A DNA stretch of 64,000 nucleotides from Mycolicibacterium arabiense. GTDB taxonomy: Bacteria; Actinomycetota; Actinomycetes; Mycobacteriales; Mycobacteriaceae. Within the stretch, counting starts at the first letter, position 1. Every line of letters begins with the position of its first letter. The position numbers and the translations under genes are program-made. Below the pieces are notes generated by a model. It did not search any database. It was not told the DNA's origin and saw nothing but the letters and a program-made list of their open reading frames with translations. Shown one piece after another: positions 1-8,600 of this stretch. The DNA is taken from the NCBI RefSeq assembly GCF_010731815.2, contig NZ_AP022593.1, positions 2,480,001 through 2,544,000 on the forward strand, read 5' to 3'.

Positions 1-732
1 CCCGTTGATCGACGACGTGCCAGGGATGGGCTGCGTCGGTATGCCCACGACGGGCACCGGCGCAGGCGGCAGCGACGGCATCAGGCCGAACGCGGACAGC
101 AGGCTGATCACCACGGTCGCCAGCGGCCCCGGGGTCGGACGGGCGGCCGCTGCCGGTGCGGCCAGGCTGCGAATCTCGCCGGTCGCTGGTGCGGCGACGG
201 GAACGGCCGGGGCTTGGTCGATCACCGAGGCCGGCTCGACAACGGCCGGCTCGACCCCGGCGGGTTCCACGACGGTTGGCGGCGCCGTCGCCGTGGGCGC
301 GGTCTCCGCGGCGGACGTCTCGGTGTCGGCCAAAGGCTCGGGGCCGGTCGAGGTCTCGTCCTCGGTCGCGGTGCCGGGCGCAACCTGCGGGGCGGCCTCG
401 ACCGTCGCGGCGTCGTCGCGCCGCACGGTCACCGTGGACGCACTGACGGTGCTCTCCGGCTTGTCGACGCTCGTCGGCCCGTCGGCCGAATCATCTTCGC
501 GCTGACCAACTTCCGGGATCAATGACGGGTCACTAGCGGGGGGCTGCGCACTCGATTGCGAACCAGGCGGCGAATCGGACTGCGCACCCGACGGGGACTC
601 GGCCGACGACGAGTCCGCGGCGCCGTCGGACGCATCGGGCTCAGCGGCGGCCACTCCAGTGCCTGCGCTCAGCGCGATGCACGCCCCCGCCGCAGCGATC
701 CACAGCGTGCGCAACATCTTCTCCGGCGTCAC
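1..732 (-). CDS. Secreted Pro/Thr/Ala-rich protein, C-terminus outside window
   Basis: An open minus-strand frame runs off the left edge; 244 codons are visible. It opens with a GTG start (a second candidate is the ATG five codons later, ending at 717) and a clear signal peptide: Lys/Arg near the N-terminus, a hydrophobic core with WIAAAGACIALSAG, and a likely cleavage after AAA near residue 30. The rest is low-complexity Ser/Pro/Glu/Thr/Ala-rich sequence with VVEPA-type repeats, then a more hydrophobic stretch starting near residue 205. This layout is common at the N-terminus of large secreted mycobacterial proteins whose catalytic or repeat domain follows the linker. That domain is not in the window, so no function can be given. 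Confidence 0.75.
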   Translation of the reverse strand, partial: MTPEKMLRTLWIAAAGACIALSAGTGVAAAEPDASDGAADSSSAESPSGAQSDSPPGSQSSAQPPASDPSLIPEVGQREDDSADGPTSVDKPESTVSASTVTVRRDDAATVEAAPQVAPGTATEDETSTGPEPLADTETSAAETAPTATAPPTVVEPAGVEPAVVEPASVIDQAPAVPVAAPATGEIRSLAAPAAAARPTPGPLATVVISLLSAFGLMPSLPPAPVPVVGIPTQPIPGTSSING

Positions 733-812
733 GGCCGGACCCTAACCGCTGGCATCTGCGTCGCGGAATCCAATTGCCGCCGACGTCAGAATTTCGACAT
801 GGCGGCCGCGGC

Positions 813-1562
813 TCAGAGTCCGCGTCTGCCGCTGACGGTTTGAGACGCGGCAGTCACCCGACAGGTGACGTCGACCAGACCCGCGTCGCGCATCGCGTCG
901 GTGATCTCGTCGGCGTCGAACAGCCGTAGCGGCGCGATCCGCGAGGCAGCGACCTCGAGCCGGCGCACCGGCGCGGGGCCACGGGCGCACGTCGTGAGCA
1001 CCGCGATCCGCCCTCCCGGCTTGAGCACCCGGATCATCTCGCGCAGTGATCCGAACGGATCGTCCATCAGGTAGAGCGCGCCGTAACAGCTCACGGCGTC
1101 GAAGGTGGCGTCGTCGAACGGCAGCTCCGAGCCGTCGGCGCGCACGTACGCCAGGGGATCACCCGGCGGCGTATCGGAGACTGCGCGAGCCAGCATCGTC
1201 GGGGAGCTGTCAACGCCGACGACCAGACCGTGCGAGCCCACCTCGCCGACGAACGTGCGCGTCGTGTTGCCGGGTCCGCAAGCGACGTCGAGCACGGAGT
1301 CGCCGGCCTCAATGTCGAGCAGCCGCAGCTTCAGCCTGTCCTCGTCGGCGGTGTTGCGCATCGTGAAGCCGAAGAACAGCACGGGGCGCCACAGCCGCTC
1401 GTAGATGCGCGGCAGGAGCGTCGAGCCCATGACGCGTTGAGCCGTCGACTGGGGAACGCGGTCAGCGCCCATGACGTCGAGGTAACCGTCGACCACTGAC
1501 GCGGGTTTGGACAGTAGCGCGCGCACGCGAGTGAGCGCCGCCGACCGATCGGCGTCGGGCAT
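813..1562 (-). CDS. Class I SAM-dependent methyltransferase
   Basis: This is a 249-residue protein with a Rossmann methyltransferase core. Motif I is VLDVACGPGNT at about residues 90-100, an acidic strand-2 end (VVGVDSS) follows, then a DGSELPFDDATFD block, and LREMIRVLKPGG as the post-motif. These features fit the Methyltransf_11/25 families (UbiE-like, small molecule or lipid substrate). The gene begins 18 bp after the mkl stop on the same strand, so the two are probably cotranscribed. The substrate cannot be read from the sequence; lipid or quinone methylation are the usual roles of relatives. Confidence 0.85.
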   Translation of the reverse strand: MPDADRSAALTRVRALLSKPASVVDGYLDVMGADRVPQSTAQRVMGSTLLPRIYERLWRPVLFFGFTMRNTADEDRLKLRLLDIEAGDSVLDVACGPGNTTRTFVGEVGSHGLVVGVDSSPTMLARAVSDTPPGDPLAYVRADGSELPFDDATFDAVSCYGALYLMDDPFGSLREMIRVLKPGGRIAVLTTCARGPAPVRRLEVAASRIAPLRLFDADEITDAMRDAGLVDVTCRVTAASQTVSGRRGL

Positions 1563-1580
1563 CAGGCGGGGTACCGGAGG

Positions 1581-2684
1581 CTAGGCCTCGCGCTGCACCG
1601 GGATCGACGCGGTGGGCGCCTCTTCGTCGGTGCGGTGACGCGTGGTCGTGTCGTCCGCCGCGTAGCTACCGTTCCCATGACCGTTGCCGTTGCGGTCGCG
1701 GTTGTCGCTTCCGTCGAGGCTGTCGCGGATGGCTTCCTGGGCGGCCGGCGGCAGGGTGTGCATGATCTCGCGCACACGGGCCTGGCGACGACCGACGGCC
1801 TTGCGCTCGGGCATGCCGGGGGTGGCCATGACCTGCGGCGGCACGCCTTCGATCTCGTCGGTGCCACCGTCGTGGTGACCGGCGTCGACCATGGCCTGCT
1901 CCTCGGCCATCGTGCCTTCGTCCTTCTCCTCGGACATGCCGATGGGGCCGATGCGGCGACCGTTGAGGAACTGCTTGACCACCGGCTCGTCGGAGGTCAG
2001 CAGCACCTCGCGCGGACCGAACATGACCAGGTGCTTGCGGAACAGCATGCCCATGTTGTCGGGCACGGTGCGAGCGATGTTGATGTTGTGCGTCACGATC
2101 AGGATCGTGCAGTCGATCTGGGCGTTGATGTCGATCAGCAGCTGGGACAGGTACGCCGTGCGCACCGGGTCCAGACCGGAGTCGGGCTCGTCGCAGAGGA
2201 TGATCTTCGGGTCCAGCACCAGCGAGCGGGCCAGCCCGGCGCGCTTGCGCATACCGCCGGAAATCTCACCCGGGAACTTGGTCTCGTCGCCGGCCAGACC
2301 GACCAGGTCGAGCTTCTCCATCACGATCTGACGGATCTCGGATTCCTTCTTCTTCGTGTGCTCACGAAGGGGGAATGCGGTGTTGTCGTAGAGGCTCATG
2401 GAGCCGAACAGCGCGCCGTCCTGAAACATGACGCCGAACAGGGTGCGGATTTCGTAGAGCTCCTTGGCGGAGCACTCGATGATGTTGGTGCCGTCGACGA
2501 TGATCTTGCCGCGCTCGGGGCGCAGCAGGCCGATGAGCGACTTCAGGAACACGGACTTGCCGGTACCCGACGGGCCGAGCAGAACGCTGACCTCGCCGGC
2601 GGGGATGTCGAACGTGACGTCTTCCCAGATTCGCTGGGAACCGAAGGACTTGGTCAGTCCCTCAACCTGAATGCCGATGCCCAC
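1581..2684 (-). CDS. mkl: Mkl/MceG ABC transporter ATPase
   Basis: This is the cytoplasmic ATPase that powers Mce lipid importers; the family member in M. tuberculosis is Rv0655 (Mkl/MceG). Walker A GPSGTGKS lies at residues 37-44, the Q-loop is in FQDGALFGS, the signature is GEISGGMRKRAG, Walker B is IILCDEPDSGLD and the switch His is in VTHN. The C-terminal extension with GPIGMSEEKDE and ATPGMPERKAVGRRQARVRE is characteristic of MceG rather than of generic MlaF ATPases. I chose the GTG at 2684-2682 because GGAAGGA lies 6 nt upstream, giving 367 residues, close to the usual ~360. The reading frame is open further upstream, so a longer start is possible. Confidence 0.93.
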   Translation of the reverse strand: MGIGIQVEGLTKSFGSQRIWEDVTFDIPAGEVSVLLGPSGTGKSVFLKSLIGLLRPERGKIIVDGTNIIECSAKELYEIRTLFGVMFQDGALFGSMSLYDNTAFPLREHTKKKESEIRQIVMEKLDLVGLAGDETKFPGEISGGMRKRAGLARSLVLDPKIILCDEPDSGLDPVRTAYLSQLLIDINAQIDCTILIVTHNINIARTVPDNMGMLFRKHLVMFGPREVLLTSDEPVVKQFLNGRRIGPIGMSEEKDEGTMAEEQAMVDAGHHDGGTDEIEGVPPQVMATPGMPERKAVGRRQARVREIMHTLPPAAQEAIRDSLDGSDNRDRNGNGHGNGSYAADDTTTRHRTDEEAPTASIPVQREA

Positions 2685-2741
2685 GCGCGATCCTTCCGCC
2701 ACTGTTCCGTCCCACCACGACACCTGCCTGTGGCTTGAGTC

Positions 2742-2770
2742 ACTGTAGCCTACGAGCGAAACCGGCAACA
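2742..2770 (-). promoter_or_regulatory. Candidate promoter for mkl operon
   Basis: On the minus strand TACAGT (2747-2742) is a good mycobacterial -10, with TGTTGC 17 bp upstream as a weak -35. It would give a leader of roughly 50 nt before the chosen mkl GTG. The call rests on pattern only. Confidence 0.35.
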
Positions 2771-2810
2771 CCGTATGGGCCGGTCGGCCGCGGTACTCCA
2801 GTAAACGCAA

Positions 2811-2847
2811 CTGTGGGGCCGACCTGTTTGCCAGGTCGACCCCACAG
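2811..2847 (-). terminator. Intrinsic terminator after rplL
   Basis: A 16-bp inverted repeat (CTGTGGGG...CGACCTG) with a 5-nt loop lies 38 nt downstream of the rplL stop. On the minus strand the single imperfect position becomes a G-U pair, and TTGCGTTTA follows the stem. It separates the rplJ-rplL transcript from mkl, which has its own candidate promoter beyond it. Confidence 0.75.
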
Positions 2848-2884
2848 GATGCGCTTGCCGGCTCGGCCGGCGGGCGCGGGTGTT

Positions 2885-3274
2885 CTACTTGACGGTCACC
2901 GTGGCGCCGGCAGCCTCGAGCTTGGCCTTGGCGTCGTCGGCGGCCTCCTTGGCGACCTTCTCGAGCAGTGCCTTGGGGGCGCTGTCGACGAGATCCTTGG
3001 CCTCCTTGAGGCCCAGGCCGGAAACGATCTCGCGGACGACCTTGATGACGCCGATCTTCTTCTCGCCGGCACCCTCGAGGATGACGTCGAACTCGCTCTG
3101 CTCTTCAGCGGCCTCGGCGGGCGCGCCACCGGCGGGGCCGGCAGCTGCGACGGCGACCGGGGCGGCCGCGGTGACGTCGAAGGTCTCCTCGAACTGCTTC
3201 ACGAACTCGGAGAGCTCGAGCAGAGTCATTTCCTTGAAGGCGTCGAGCAATTCATCGGTGCTGAGCTTGACCAT
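2885..3274 (-). CDS. rplL: 50S ribosomal protein L7/L12
   Basis: This is the 129-residue stalk protein of the large ribosomal subunit, which recruits translation factor GTPases. The N-terminal dimerisation helix ([13 protein letters not shown]) is followed by the Ala/Gly/Pro-rich hinge (about residues 35-55), then the C-terminal domain with [12 protein letters not shown] and [14 protein letters not shown]. Length and layout are standard for actinobacteria. AAGGAAGG precedes the ATG. It follows rplJ after 47 bp, and both are presumably expressed from the rplJ leader. Confidence 0.98.
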   Translation of the reverse strand: MVKLSTDELLDAFKEMTLLELSEFVKQFEETFDVTAAAPVAVAAAGPAGGAPAEAAEEQSEFDVILEGAGEKKIGVIKVVREIVSGLGLKEAKDLVDSAPKALLEKVAKEAADDAKAKLEAAGATVTVK

Positions 3275-3321
3275 GTGAATGGTCCTTCCTTACTTGTGTG
3301 CTGCTTGTGGTGGTGTACGGG

Positions 3322-3861
3322 TCATGCGGCGGGGTCGGACGATTCCGACCCGGCCTTCTTCTCTTGCAGAGCTGCAGCCAGACGTGCGATCTGAGACGCG
3401 GGCGCAAGGAACAGCGCCGCGGCCTGGGACTGCTTGGCCTTCATGGCGCCTGCCAGCTTGGACAGCAGCACCTCGCGCGACTCGAGGTCCGCGATGCGGT
3501 TGACCTCGTCCACGGAGAGCGCGCGGCCCTCCATGTAGCCGCCCTTGACGATCAGGGCCTTGTTGTCCTTGGCGAACTTCTTGATCGCCTTGGCGGCGTC
3601 GACCGGCTCACCGTTGATGAACGCGATCGCGGTCGGTCCGGTGAACAGGTCGTCGAGGCCGTCGACGCCGGCCTCGCTCGCCGCCCGCTTCACCAGGGTG
3701 TTCTTGGCGACGGTGTAGGTGGTGCCGTCTCCCAGCGACCTGCGCAGCTCGGCAAGATGGGCAACCGTCAAGCCGCGGTACTCGGTGACGACGGTGGCCG
3801 TCGACTCCTTGAACTTCTCGGCGATGTCGGCGACCGCTGTGGCCTTGTCAGCCTTGGCCAT
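3322..3861 (-). CDS. rplJ: 50S ribosomal protein L10
   Basis: This 179-residue protein anchors the L7/L12 stalk dimers to 23S rRNA. L10-family features visible are the N-terminal block with [25 protein letters not shown] near residues 57-65, and [11 protein letters not shown]. The C-terminal helix that binds L12 is rich in Ala and Lys. The start ATG has GAGGAGG 5 nt upstream. An intrinsic terminator sits in the leader just upstream (3931-3962), suggesting the usual autogenous control of the rplJL operon. Confidence 0.97.
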   Translation of the reverse strand: MAKADKATAVADIAEKFKESTATVVTEYRGLTVAHLAELRRSLGDGTTYTVAKNTLVKRAASEAGVDGLDDLFTGPTAIAFINGEPVDAAKAIKKFAKDNKALIVKGGYMEGRALSVDEVNRIADLESREVLLSKLAGAMKAKQSQAAALFLAPASQIARLAAALQEKKAGSESSDPAA

Positions 3862-3930
3862 GCTTGCCTCCTCGTGTTGGGTGGATGTCCACCGACCAAC
3901 GGGGCGCGAGGGGCTGGCGAGCCTGGAACG

Positions 3931-3962
3931 AAAAAACGCCCCGACACAGACAGGTCGGGGCG
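3931..3962 (-). terminator. Terminator hairpin in rplJ leader (possible attenuator)
   Basis: On the minus strand CGCCCCGAC (3962-3954) pairs perfectly with GTCGGGGCG (3945-3937) around an 8-nt loop and is followed by six T residues. This is a textbook intrinsic terminator 70 nt before the rplJ start. It could simply end the ROK-kinase transcript, but a promoter-like element lies upstream (4064-4093). Transcripts from that element would pass through the hairpin, so it may be an attenuator. Confidence 0.8.
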
Positions 3963-4063
3963 CACGCGTTTACGTCTACCTCGTCCTCCTGCGTGGGCCG
4001 CCTGGCAATCCAGGACCTTCAACCGATTTCTCGGTGACCGACGGTCTTCGGTGGAACCAGCCA

Positions 4064-4093
4064 AGAGTAGCGGATCGGCAGCCCATCAGCCAA
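4064..4093 (-). promoter_or_regulatory. Candidate rplJL promoter
   Basis: The minus strand reads TTGGCT, an 18-bp spacer, then TACTCT, a plausible sigma-A promoter. Transcription would begin about 195 nt before rplJ and produce a leader containing the terminator hairpin. Confidence 0.5.
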
Positions 4094-4146
4094 AACGGCG
4101 ATTAGTGCACGTTCCGGCGCGGTCAGCGCGCCTCTTCGTGCACGAA

Positions 4147-5067
4147 TCACGCCTTGGCGAGGGCGGCGGCGCCGACGAGGCCCGCGTCACCGCCGAGTTC
4201 GGCGCGGGCCACGCGCAGGTCGCGGATGAAGGTGAGCCCGGCGTAGGAGGCGAGCGCCTCGTGCAGTGGGTCGAAGAGCAACGGTCCGGACTTGGCCACC
4301 CCGCCGCCGATGACGACGAGATCCAGGTCGCACACCGCACCGACCGACGCGATGGTCGCCGCGACGGCCGTCGCCCCCCGCCGGAATGCGCGCAAGGCAA
4401 CGGCGTCACCGGCGGTGGCGGCGTCGGCGAGTTGCTTGGCGTCGGCGTCGGGTGGGGCGTCCCAGCCGTTGGCCAGCGCCCAGCGGGCGAGGTTCGGTCC
4501 CGATGCGATGGTCTCGGCGCAGCCCTTGCCACCGCACGTGCACGGCCCGCCGTCGGGGTCGACGACGACGTGGCCGACGTGGCCCGCGTTCCCGGTGCGG
4601 CCGTCGTACGGTGCGCCGTCGAGCACCAGTCCGCCGCCGATGCCGGTCGAGACGACCATGCCGAGCAGGAAGTCCGCTCCCCTGCCCGCCCCGCGCCACC
4701 GTTCGCCCAGCGCCATGCAGAGGCCGTCACCGCCGAGCCGGACCGGACCACCGGTGACGGCGGCCACCCGTTCGACGATCGGGAACCGCTGCCACGCGGT
4801 GATGTTGATGGGACTCACCGTTCCGGTCGGCAGGTCGATCGGTCCTGCCGACGAGATGCCGACCGCGTCGACCGACCCACCCGCGATGCGCAGTGCGTCG
4901 ACGATGAGCGCCTCGGCGACTGCCCATATCGCCTGCGCGTCGGACTTTGGCGTGGGTTGCTGCTCGCGATGCACCAGGGTGCCGTCGGAGTCGACTAGTC
5001 CCACGGCGATCTTGGTGCCGCCGACATCGACGGCGAGTGTCGGTGCACCCGAGGAAGAGTTGGCCAT
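4147..5067 (-). CDS. ROK-family sugar kinase (glucokinase-like)
   Basis: A 306-residue cytoplasmic kinase expected to phosphorylate glucose or a related hexose. The phosphate-binding DVGGTK lies at residues 14-19, the sugar-binding GNAGHVGHVV follows, and the zinc motif CTCGGKGCAE of ROK kinases lies near residue 180. The C-terminal VIGGGVAKSG loop is also present. The ATG overlaps the preceding stop (TGATG), so it is translationally coupled to the Rv0649-like gene and the alpha-mannosidase. M. tuberculosis Rv0650 has the same neighbours. Coupling to a mannosidase suggests it phosphorylates hexose released from mannosides, but this is inference. Confidence 0.92.
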   Translation of the reverse strand: MANSSSGAPTLAVDVGGTKIAVGLVDSDGTLVHREQQPTPKSDAQAIWAVAEALIVDALRIAGGSVDAVGISSAGPIDLPTGTVSPINITAWQRFPIVERVAAVTGGPVRLGGDGLCMALGERWRGAGRGADFLLGMVVSTGIGGGLVLDGAPYDGRTGNAGHVGHVVVDPDGGPCTCGGKGCAETIASGPNLARWALANGWDAPPDADAKQLADAATAGDAVALRAFRRGATAVAATIASVGAVCDLDLVVIGGGVAKSGPLLFDPLHEALASYAGLTFIRDLRVARAELGGDAGLVGAAALAKA

Positions 5068-5675
5068 CAGTGCTTGTGCGTGTTGTCGGGCTGGCTGGGG
5101 TCACCGGGGTGCTCGTAGCCGGGTGCGAGCGCGACGAGTTCGGCCCGCCTGGCGTCGAGCCAGAGGCGGAACCGTCGCCGTCGGGCGGATGCCAGCAGGT
5201 GTGCGGCCACCGCGGGCCGGGCCTCGTCGAGGGTTTGGGGCACGGGGGGATGATGCCATCCGCCCTCGACGATCACCGGTGGGCTGAACCGACTCGGGTT
5301 GCGCGCGTGGTACTCCGCGACCTCGACGTCGTCGACCCGGACGCCTGCGGTGACGTGAACGAACACCGCACGCGCGCGGCGAGTGCGCAGGACCGACGCG
5401 GCGATGCTGCCGATCTCCAGCCGCGCCGCCGTGTCGGGCAGCAGGTCGTCCTCGGCGGGTACGTCGGCGGGACCGACGTCGACGGGTTCGGTCTCGACCA
5501 CGCGTTCGGCGACGATGAGCTGGGTCAGCCAGCGGCGCAGCTGTCGCCCCTCGCTGGTGTCGGTCCTGGGTAGCGCTGATGCCAATACCGTTGCACGCAG
5601 CTCGGTTTCGCGGTCGTCGACCTCGGCGACGGTGACGACACTGCCGCCGACCGTGGCAGCGACGGGCGTAGTCAT
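5067..5675 (-). CDS. Rv0649-like protein, SurA/parvulin-N-like architecture
   Basis: This is a 202-residue protein starting at an ATG that overlaps the alpha-mannosidase stop (ATGA) and ending on the ROK kinase ATG, so it is the middle gene of a tightly coupled operon. The N-terminus (VAATVGGSVVTVAEVDDRE) resembles the opening of SurA-type peptidyl-prolyl isomerases, and a VEVAEYHARNPSRF segment lies in the second half. In M. tuberculosis the syntenic gene Rv0649 is labelled fabD2, but I see no GHSxG acyltransferase motif here. No signal peptide is visible. Its function is unknown; the gene context points to mannoside breakdown. Confidence 0.75.
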   Translation of the reverse strand: MTTPVAATVGGSVVTVAEVDDRETELRATVLASALPRTDTSEGRQLRRWLTQLIVAERVVETEPVDVGPADVPAEDDLLPDTAARLEIGSIAASVLRTRRARAVFVHVTAGVRVDDVEVAEYHARNPSRFSPPVIVEGGWHHPPVPQTLDEARPAVAAHLLASARRRRFRLWLDARRAELVALAPGYEHPGDPSQPDNTHKH

Positions 5676-8600
5676 CGCACCGTCACCGCGACCGCGGGCG
5701 TGTAGAGCAGGTGGCCTGCGCACGCGACTCGCACCAGTGCCCACCATTGGCCGGGCCGAACCCAGGCCGGCGGCGACACGTCGAAGTGCAGCTGAGCCGT
5801 TCCCCCGGCGGGCAGGTCTGCGCCGACGGCCGACGGTCCGACCCATTCCCAGGTGCCCCATGGGCTGATGAGGTGCGCTTCGATGGAGAGGTCTGCCTTT
5901 GCGTCGGTTCCCACGGTGACGCTCAGGGTGGCGCTGCCGCCCGCCGGGACGTCGATCGGCTCGGGGCCACCGACGAGTCGGAGCACGTCATCGGTGCCGT
6001 CGCCGACGGTGATCCAGCAGACGTCCTCGACGAGTTGCCGCCACGAAGGGGGTATGTCGGAGTGGCCGGTGACGGCGAGTTCGGCGCGGACCGGGTAGCG
6101 GCCCGGTGCGGTACCCGCCGGAATGTCGATGGAGACCGCGGTTTTCAGGTATTCGCCGGGTGGCAGGAGGAACGGTAGTTCGTCGGGGGTCGCGGACACA
6201 CCGGCCGGGCACACCAGCCGCACGTGGCCGTGCAGGGTTGCGTCGGTGCAGTCGCTGGCTGCAGTGAGCCGCAGCGCGACGGTCGACCCGGGTGCCGCGG
6301 TCACTCGTTGAGGTTCCAGGTGTGCGACGGCGGGTAGCCCACCCATCGGGGCGGGCCCGCGGTTGTGCAGCCAGTACCTGGCGTAGAGCGGTTGCGCCGC
6401 TTCGGCGTCCGTGACGAGGCCGACCGGCCCGGCGCCGTCGAGCCGCGGCAGGTTCAGTTCGGCATGGATGGTGGCGATCTCGTATCCGTGCAGCGCAGCG
6501 CCGTCCGCGTTGGTCAGGGGACTCTCGAGGAGGTCCACCCGTTGCGCCGCGGACACCGACCGCAGCCCCGATCGCAGAGAGACCTCGGTCGACCGGCCGT
6601 GGGTCTCGACCAGCCGCAGCGTGATGCCGTCCTCTGGCTCGACGTGCCTGCTGGTGCCGTGGGCGATCGCGTTGCCCGCGACCTTGCACGCGGCCAGTGC
6701 GACCTGGCCTGCCGGTTCGATCTCGAGCATCGAACCCCACGCGGGCAATCCGCCCGCGTGGCCTCGGTGTCGCGAGACGACCCCGAGCAATGGCTGGGAG
6801 TACTCCGCGCTGCGGGCAGGCAAGCCGGCGTCGCGCCAGTCGCCCACCGAGGCCACCAGCGCGTAGTCGAAGTCGTGAGTCCAGTGCTGTAGCTGGAAGT
6901 TCGAGCCGTCGGGCACCGTGCGGCGCGGTGCGTCGATCCACGTCCCAGACGGCCAGCCGGTGCACGATCGCATCAGCGACGTGTGCAGTGTGCCGTCCGA
7001 ATCGACGGCGAAGCTGGGCACGCCGCGGTTCATGACCGCGACCGTCCGCGCGTCGAATTCGCCGATGTCGTGCGGGGTCTGCTGCGAGACGGCGATCTCG
7101 GCGTCGGCGAGGTCGTCGACTACCGCCGCGACGATCGACTCGATGCCCGCCTCCGCTGCAAGCACCAGGACGGGCAGCGCCCTGACGTCGCGCAGGTCGG
7201 CGCCCGGCACCCAGCGCTCGGCCAGCGCGCGTGACGCCGGAACCCACACTCGCGCCACGCCGGAGTCGTCGAGTTGGCGCCGCAGCTCGGCGGCGTACGC
7301 GGGTTCGGCAGCCGCCAGCAGGGCAGCGGTGAAGGCGTTGACTTCGGGCCCGCCCAGGGCGATTCGCGCATCGGGCAGGTTGGAGTCGACGGTGAGGTCG
7401 CCGTAGCGCGGTTTGCCGGCGTGGCTGCAGGTGGTCGTGACTCCCGCGCGTACCAGCGCGACGGAGAGGTCCCGCACCGCGGGCGACGCCTCCGCGCCGA
7501 CCGCTGTCACGATCTCGGCCACCGATATGGCGCGGACTCCGTCGGCCTCGTCGCCGCCAGGACCCGCCCCGCAAACGCGGATGCGCACCGCCGACGACAG
7601 GCCGAACCAGCCGTAGGCCGGGTTGTCGAGCGTGTGCGGATGTCGAGCGCTGTCCACCGCGTGCGCGTGGTCGCCGGGTTCGTGCATCAGCCCGAAACCG
7701 CGGCCGATCACGGCATCCCCGACCTCGCTGACGGGCATCGCGCCGGGCACCGGGCACGGCCAGCGCAGGCGCAGCAGCGCGTCCTGGCCGGTGAATTCGT
7801 CGATCACGGTGCGACAGTCGACCCGGTCGACGCCACGCCACAGTGTGATGGTCTGCGTGTAGCGCAGCACGCCATCGATCCGGCCGTCGATGGTCAGCCG
7901 CTCCCCCAGCGCGCAGCGTTCGGCGCGAACGTCTGCAGTGTCCTCCGACGACGTGCGCAGCGGGCCCTTCGGCAGCAGGTGCCACGGCCCCTCCCCCGCT
8001 TCGGGGTGCGCGGGATACTCGTCGTAGACGGCCAGCTCGTTGCCGACCCTGCCCTCGGCGATGAGTTGCCGGCCCGCAGCCGTCCAGGACGTCACGCCAC
8101 CACCGCGCGCAGCGTCGACCCGGATCCGGTGGTGAGCGTTCTGAATCTCGTTGCCCGGCATCGTCTCCCATGCCGTCGGCGCTCCCTTGGACGTCCGGTG
8201 CGCGCGCCACCCCATCGACGGTACGTCGTGTGCGAGCCAGCTGACGGTGTGGCCGCCGTGCTCGATCAACGTCGGCAGCTCGGCGCCGTTGGTGTCGACG
8301 ATCGTGCCGGTCATCGGTTCGTGGAGGTGGACCGTGACGACATCGGTGCGGTTGTGCGCCAACGGGTTCCATACGACGACGTCGCCCTCGACCGCGCCGG
8401 TCAACACGTCGATCGCACTGTCGCGGACCGTCCGGCCGAGGTCCCACGCGTCGCGCCAGCTGGTCAGGAGGTCCAGGTAGACCTGGTCGGACTCCGAGCC
8501 GGTGATCGCATCGTGGTGGGCCCCGTACGCCAGTTGCACCCACGCCTTGGCCAGTGCCGAGTGCGGATAGGCCGCGCCCGCGATCAGGCCGGCGAACACC

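Noticed and set aside
5..505. A 166-codon plus-strand frame at the left edge
   Set aside because: The minus strand carries a convincing signal peptide and Pro-rich linker in an open frame; the plus-strand frame is only its mirror.
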